From assembly GCA_019638805.1 (NCBI GenBank), contig JAHBTA010000002.1, positions 310,001 to 374,000 on the forward strand: DNA of 64,000 nt, given 5' to 3'. Below the pieces are notes generated by a model, which was not told the origin of the DNA, ran no database searches, and was given only the letters and a program-made list of their open reading frames with translations. Both the position numbers and the translations under genes were made by a program. The DNA comes from Microbacteriaceae bacterium (GTDB lineage Bacteria > Actinomycetota > Actinomycetes > Actinomycetales > Microbacteriaceae). Positions 59,851 through 64,000 of the stretch are shown here, one piece after another; position 1 is the first letter of the stretch, and each line of letters opens with the position of its first letter.

Positions 59851-60725
59851 GCCCCGTCGTCGAGGTCCGCGACCTCCGCAAGAGCTTCGGCAAGGTGCGC
59901 GCCGTCGATGGCGTGAGCTTCACTCTCGAAGCCGACCGCATCTACGGGCTCCTGGGTCGCAACGGCGCGGGCAAGACCACGCTCATGTCATTGCTGACCG
60001 CGCAGGAGTTCGCCACCTCGGGCACCATCGAGCTCTTCGGGCAGTCCCCCGTCGAGAACGCGCGCGTGCTCGAGCAGACCGCGTTCATCAAGGAGAACCA
60101 GAAGTACCCGGAGGACTTCCGGGTCAAGCACCTGTTCCGCAGCGCGCCCTGGTTCTTCGCGAACTGGAACGCCGAACTGGCCGGCTCGCTCGCCGAGGAC
60201 TTCCGGCTGCCCCTCGACCGGCGCATGAAGAAGCTCTCGCGCGGCCAGCTCTCGGCCGCCGGGGTCATCGTCGGGCTCGCCTCGCGCGCGCCGCTGACCT
60301 TCTTCGACGAGCCGTACCTGGGCCTCGACGCGGTCGCACGGCAGCTGTTCTACGACCGGCTGCTGGCCGACTACGCGGAGCATCCGCGCACGATCGTGCT
60401 CTCGACCCACCTGATCGACGAGGTGAGCACGCTCCTGGAGCACGTGATCCTGATCGACGAGGGTCGCATCCTCATCGACAGCGACGCCGAGGACCTGCGC
60501 GGGTCGGCGATCACGGTCGCCGGAACGGCGAGCGCCGTCGACGACTTCACGCGGAATCGAGAGGTCCTGCACCGCGACCGGCTGGGCGGCCTCGCCACAG
60601 CGACCCTGCCCGCCCTGGATGCCGCGGGCCGCAAGGATGCCGCCGCCGCGGGGCTCGAGCTCTCGCCCGTCTCGCTGCAGCAGCTCATCGTCCGCACCAC
60701 GACCTCGGGAGAGGACCCGTCATGA
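59847..60725 (+). CDS. ABC transporter ATP-binding protein
   Basis: This 292-residue ATPase has Walker A GRNGAGKTT, Q-loop FIKENQKYPED, signature LSRGQLSAAG (Arg for the second residue of LSGGQ, as in several YtrB/EcsA-type ATPases), Walker B LTFFDEPYLGLD and H-loop STHLIDEVS. It pairs with the permease encoded immediately downstream with a 4-base overlap. It probably powers an exporter under GntR control. Confidence 0.93.
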   Translation: MSPVVEVRDLRKSFGKVRAVDGVSFTLEADRIYGLLGRNGAGKTTLMSLLTAQEFATSGTIELFGQSPVENARVLEQTAFIKENQKYPEDFRVKHLFRSAPWFFANWNAELAGSLAEDFRLPLDRRMKKLSRGQLSAAGVIVGLASRAPLTFFDEPYLGLDAVARQLFYDRLLADYAEHPRTIVLSTHLIDEVSTLLEHVILIDEGRILIDSDAEDLRGSAITVAGTASAVDDFTRNREVLHRDRLGGLATATLPALDAAGRKDAAAAGLELSPVSLQQLIVRTTTSGEDPS

Positions 60726-61498
60726 CCGCCATCACCGCAACCGCCGGAACCCCCGGCACCGCGCCCAGCGGGTTCGCGCGCATCCTGCGCGTCGTCCGCC
60801 TCAACCTGGCCAACCCGTGGACCACGGTGATCATGCCGTGGATCGTGCTCGGCGCGATCTTCGTGCTGAGCTACGGGATCTGGATCCTGGTATTCCTCTC
60901 GGTCGAGCCGGGTGGAGAGGCCGAGGCGCGGGAGGGAATGCAGTGGAGCGGCGCATCCATGTGGATCTTCGTCTACCTGCTCGTCGTGGCCGTCCAGACC
61001 ATGAATCTCACCTTCCCCCTCGCCCTGGGCTACGGCTCGACCCGCCGGGACTTCTATCTGGGCAGCGCCGCGACCTTCGTCGTGCTCTCCGTCATGTGGG
61101 CACTGGGGCTGACCATCCTTTCGGCGATCGAATCCGCCACCGACGGCTGGGGCATCGGCGGGCGCATGTTCACCACGATCTTCTTCGGCGGCGACTCCCC
61201 GGTATGGCAGAGGTTAGTGATCTGCCTGTGCATCTCCCTGTTCTTCTTCTTCGTCGGGGCGGCCGTCGCGAGCGTCTACGTGCGCTGGCGGGTCCTGGGC
61301 ATGATCGTGTTCTTCTTCCTGCTCGGGCTGGCGCTCATCGGCGCGCTGGCGCTGATCTTCGCGGTCGACGGGTGGCCCGCGGTGGGAGATTTCTTCGTGA
61401 CCAACCAGGCGTTCGGGGTGTCCCTGTGGATGCTCGTCCCGACCGCGGTCGCGGGCCTCGCGGGGTACCTGATGATCCGGGGTGCCACCCCGCGCTGA
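60722..61498 (+). CDS. ABC transporter permease protein
   Basis: This 258-residue membrane protein has six hydrophobic segments, including MPWIVLGAIFVLSYGIWILVF, then SMWIFVYLLVVAVQTMNLTF, and LVICLCISLFFFFVGAAVAS. The LGYGSTRRDFYLGS element is common in YtrC/ABC-2-type permeases. The ATG overlaps the ATPase stop. The exported compound is unknown. Confidence 0.9.
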   Translation: MTAITATAGTPGTAPSGFARILRVVRLNLANPWTTVIMPWIVLGAIFVLSYGIWILVFLSVEPGGEAEAREGMQWSGASMWIFVYLLVVAVQTMNLTFPLALGYGSTRRDFYLGSAATFVVLSVMWALGLTILSAIESATDGWGIGGRMFTTIFFGGDSPVWQRLVICLCISLFFFFVGAAVASVYVRWRVLGMIVFFFLLGLALIGALALIFAVDGWPAVGDFFVTNQAFGVSLWMLVPTAVAGLAGYLMIRGATPR

Positions 61499-61558
61499 GT
61501 GATAGATTCTCTCGACCGGGGACTCCACAGAGTGACCCGCCGTGGGAAAGGGGCTGCC

Positions 61559-62170
61559 ATGACACCGCGTTCGCTCACTTCGCTCGCACCGCTCGTCGTC
61601 GCCCTGAGTCTGGCCCTCGCGGCCTGCACGGGCGAGCCGGCACAGGAGCCGACCGAGGCGGAGAGCACGACTCCGACGCCCGAGCCGACCGTCAGCCAGG
61701 AGCCGGCCGAGTTGGCATTCGCCATGCCGGCGGATTGTCGGGAGATGCTGCCCGCCGACCGCCAGAGCAAGCTGGAAGCCGAGGGCCGCATCCTGCTCGG
61801 CGGGCCGGGCGGCAAGTACCCGCAGTACTACTCCGACCCCACCCCCGAGGAGCAGGCGGGCGGCATGTCCTGCATCTGGGGCGACGAGGCCGTGCCGGAG
61901 TCGACCGTGACGGTCTCGGTCGCGCCGCTCTCCGCGGGGACCCGCGGGGGGATCGTCGACAACCTCATCGCGCAGGGCCTCAACGAGGCCGTCGTCGAGG
62001 ACGGCGTGAGTTACGCGCAGATCGGCGACGAGAACAGCGCGCCGGGGGTCTTCAACATCCTGCGCGACGACAGCTGGATCTCGGTCATCGAGGCGCTCGG
62101 CGGGGAGTCGCGGTTCGATGAGGCCGTGCAACTCGCTACCGAGGCCGCGTCGCAGGCCTACCGGGGCTGA
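61559..62170 (+). CDS. Lipoprotein of unknown function
   Basis: This 203-residue protein has a lipoprotein signal ending LALAAC (Cys22), a Glu/Pro/Thr-rich linker and a globular domain with two Cys (ADCREML, MSCIWGD) ahead of a helical C-terminus. Its plan resembles that of the lipoprotein at 43788-44372. GAAAGGGG precedes the ATG, and TAGATT at 61503-61508 may be its -10. It follows the ABC operon by 60 bases and may be independently transcribed. Confidence 0.85.
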   Translation: MTPRSLTSLAPLVVALSLALAACTGEPAQEPTEAESTTPTPEPTVSQEPAELAFAMPADCREMLPADRQSKLEAEGRILLGGPGGKYPQYYSDPTPEEQAGGMSCIWGDEAVPESTVTVSVAPLSAGTRGGIVDNLIAQGLNEAVVEDGVSYAQIGDENSAPGVFNILRDDSWISVIEALGGESRFDEAVQLATEAASQAYRG

Positions 62171-62209
62171 GCGCGGGGCGCAGGACGCGCGGGCGTTCCG
62201 GCTGGATAC

Positions 62210-62629
62210 CTAGACCTGGTCGGGCCGGAGCTCCTGGAAAGCGGTCACCTGCATCCCGCCCGGGGCCTCCAGACGCGCGTTGAGCGAGCGCCACGGGGTC
62301 TGCACGGGAGGCGCGACCTGCTGCGCACCCCCGGCGACCCATTCGCTGGATGCCGTGGCGGCATCCGCGACCTCGAACGCCACGCGCACGGTCAGCGGGT
62401 AGGCGTGTGCGACGCCCTCGCGCCCGGTCTCGACCCGATCGATGTAACGCACCTGCTGCGGGTTGGCCAGCTCGAGCGTCGCCGACGGCACCTCGAGGAT
62501 GTGCACGCGCGCGCCGTCCTCCTCGGCGAACGCCTCGCGCTCGCGCAGGCCGAGCACGTCGCGGTAGAACGCGAGTGCGGCGTCGAGGTCATCGGTTTCG
62601 AGCACGAGGCGGAGCTGGGAGACGGTCAT
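62210..62629 (-). CDS. VOC-family (glyoxalase/bleomycin-resistance-like) protein
   Basis: This 139-residue protein has the paired beta-alpha-beta-beta-beta modules of the VOC superfamily: LRLVLETDDLDAALAFYRDVLGL and EVPSATLELANP in the first half, then VAFEVADAATASSEWVAGGA and LEAPGGMQVTAFQEL in the second. It could be a metal-dependent dioxygenase, lyase or binding protein. TAGGCT ends 6 bases before the ATG, so the mRNA is probably leaderless. Confidence 0.9.
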   Translation of the reverse strand: MTVSQLRLVLETDDLDAALAFYRDVLGLREREAFAEEDGARVHILEVPSATLELANPQQVRYIDRVETGREGVAHAYPLTVRVAFEVADAATASSEWVAGGAQQVAPPVQTPWRSLNARLEAPGGMQVTAFQELRPDQV

Positions 62630-62785
62630 GTCGGGAGCCTACGTCGCGGGGGCGGTGGGGTGCCGGGGTGTGCTGGGTGCTATCGCGTCGGGCGAGTCCT
62701 CCCCCACAGCCACACCGCTCGAGATGTTCTCCGGAGATCCGCGGGATCGCGCCCACGGCGTCCGCTCGCCGACCACGATGGAGGC

Positions 62786-64000
62786 ATGACCACCGCGACC
62801 ACCGTCTCCGTCGAGGTTCCCGACCTCGGCGGGGTGGCGCGCGCGTCCGACGCCGAGCTCATCGAGATGATGCGCCAGTGGGCCGGTGCGCGGCGCACCA
62901 TCGACACGGGACTCGCGCGGCTCGCGGCCGAGGTGCAGGTGCGGTCCTCGCTCGAACTCGGGTACGACGGGCTCGCGCAGCGCTCGGGTGCGCGGACGCC
63001 GGATGCGCTGGTCACCCGCATCACAGGCGCGTCCGGCCCCGAGGCGCGCACCCTCGTGGCCGTGGGCACGCTCCTCGAGGATCCGGCACCGTGGCTCGCG
63101 CCCGTCGCGTCCGAGGTGCGCGCCGGGCGGATCTCCGTCGGTGCCGCCGGCGCCATCCAGTCCGGGCTGGGCACGCCGACCGCGGACGTCGCCGCCGATG
63201 ACCTCACCGATGCGGCCGAGCGTCTCGCCACCGAGGCGCGCGACCTGCCGCCCGAGAAGGTCGCGCGGCGCGCACGGGAGGCGCGTGACGAGCTCGACGA
63301 GGCGGGCGTCGCCGATCGCGAAGCGGCCCTGCGGGCCAAGCGCTACCTGCGGCTGACGCTTCTGCCCGACGGCATGACGCGCCTCAACGGCTTGCTCGAT
63401 CCCGAATCGGCCGCACTCGTGACCGACGCGATCGATCAGGTGACTGCGCCGCGACGCGGCGGGCCGCGCTTCGTCGACCCGGCCCAGAAGGCGCGCGCCG
63501 AGGCGATCGTCGGGGATCCGCGCACGACCGAGCAGGTCGCGCTCGATGCACTCGTCGACATGGTCCGTATCGCCGGGGCGGCGGACCCCGGCCGGGTCTT
63601 CGGCACCCGGCGCCCGTCGGTTCGCGTGCACGTCACGCAGGGCGACCTCGACAGGCGAGCCGGGGCAGCATCGATCGAGGGGCAGACCGCGAGTGTGTCG
63701 ATCGCCACCGCGGAGCGCCTCGGGTGCGCAGACGGTTACCTGCCCATCCTTTTCGAGGACGGCGAGCCGCTGCGGCTCGGCCGGTCCCAGCGGCTGTTCT
63801 CCCGTGGCCAGCGCGATGTGCTCGCGGCGATCTGGGGCGGTTGCGCGGTGCCCGGATGCGACCGGCCCCCGTCTTGGACCGAGGCTCATCACACCACGCC
63901 GTGCTCGGAGGGCGGGAAGACCGACGTGGCAGACGGCATCCTGTTGTGCCGGCACCACCACATGCTCGTCCATAACAATGGGTGGCGCATCCGGAGGCGC
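62786..64000 (+). CDS. DUF222 / HNH endonuclease domain protein (3' end outside the window)
   Basis: The frame is open from the ATG at 62786 to the window edge (405 residues so far). The N-terminal two thirds are the helical DUF222 (13E12-repeat) domain common in actinobacteria (ELIEMMRQWAGARRTIDTGLARLAAEV; RAKRYLRLTLLPDGMTRLNGLL). The C-terminal part carries an HNH nuclease core with zinc-type Cys: CAVPGCDRPPSWTEAHH, then GGKTDVADGILLCRHHHMLVHNNGWRI. These multicopy proteins are of unclear role, and recombination between copies is common. The 156-base gap upstream contains only the divergent promoters. Confidence 0.92.
   Translation, partial: MTTATTVSVEVPDLGGVARASDAELIEMMRQWAGARRTIDTGLARLAAEVQVRSSLELGYDGLAQRSGARTPDALVTRITGASGPEARTLVAVGTLLEDPAPWLAPVASEVRAGRISVGAAGAIQSGLGTPTADVAADDLTDAAERLATEARDLPPEKVARRAREARDELDEAGVADREAALRAKRYLRLTLLPDGMTRLNGLLDPESAALVTDAIDQVTAPRRGGPRFVDPAQKARAEAIVGDPRTTEQVALDALVDMVRIAGAADPGRVFGTRRPSVRVHVTQGDLDRRAGAASIEGQTASVSIATAERLGCADGYLPILFEDGEPLRLGRSQRLFSRGQRDVLAAIWGGCAVPGCDRPPSWTEAHHTTPCSEGGKTDVADGILLCRHHHMLVHNNGWRIRRR

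Overview
The window is dense, uniformly high-GC bacterial DNA with almost no intergenic space. Many genes overlap by 1-4 bases, and GTG starts are common. The gene families and gene order point to an actinomycete, most likely Micrococcales/Microbacteriaceae. Supporting signs are the lysA-hom-thrC-thrB-rho-prfA-prmC-tsaC-wecA-atpIBEFHAGDC order, a RamB/PrpR-type regulator beside GTP-dependent PEP carboxykinase, a DUF222/HNH protein, a DtxR/IdeR-like iron box, and many TANNNT -10 boxes placed 6-7 nt before ATG/GTG (leaderless mRNA). No IS element, prophage or CRISPR array is visible.

Region 1 (about 1-17.2 kb) is the accessory part and the most interesting. A co-directional minus-strand run of about 15 kb carries an RbsABC-type sugar importer, an SDR, a Liv-type importer with a LivM-LivG fusion, a lactonase-like metallo-beta-lactamase-fold hydrolase, a second SDR, two 3-hydroxyisobutyrate-dehydrogenase-like enzymes, a cupin, a PcaC-like decarboxylase, an FCD-type GntR regulator and a two-domain carboxymuconolactone-decarboxylase-like protein. 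A divergent plus-strand operon carries paralogues of the hydrolase and of the two-domain protein, then a lipoprotein. The divergent promoter region holds two palindromes that fit the FadR/FCD operator pattern TNGTNNNACNA. I read this as a substrate-inducible uptake and catabolic locus for an unknown carboxylated or lactone-type compound. I cannot assign it to a described pathway.

Region 2 (17.2-20.8 kb) holds an aldo/keto reductase, the overlapping alkylation-repair pair ogt-tag, yaaA and a small P-loop kinase. Region 3 (20.8-43.7 kb) is the conserved housekeeping block: ATP synthase, cell-envelope glycosyltransferase, tRNA t6A synthesis, release factor and its methylase, Rho, threonine/lysine biosynthesis, a nucleoside hydrolase, a LOG-like protein, a DUF2993 membrane protein and argS.

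Region 4 (43.8-57.7 kb) carries a lipoprotein, tRNA-Arg(CCG), the ScfR/RamB-like regulator divergent from pckG, an ECF sigma factor with a membrane partner, a TPM-domain protein and PspA, an acyltransferase-like membrane protein, an arginase-fold protein, a DUF4333 lipoprotein, a flavoprotein disulfide reductase and an iron-box-controlled mini siderophore-interacting protein. Region 5 (57.7-64 kb) has an amidase, a decayed SDR with an inverted internal segment, a YtrA-like GntR-ABC operon with a 24-bp palindromic operator, a lipoprotein, a glyoxalase-like protein and the start of a DUF222/HNH endonuclease gene cut by the window end.

Functions come from motif reading without database searches. 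Regulatory calls rest on visible symmetry and spacing only.
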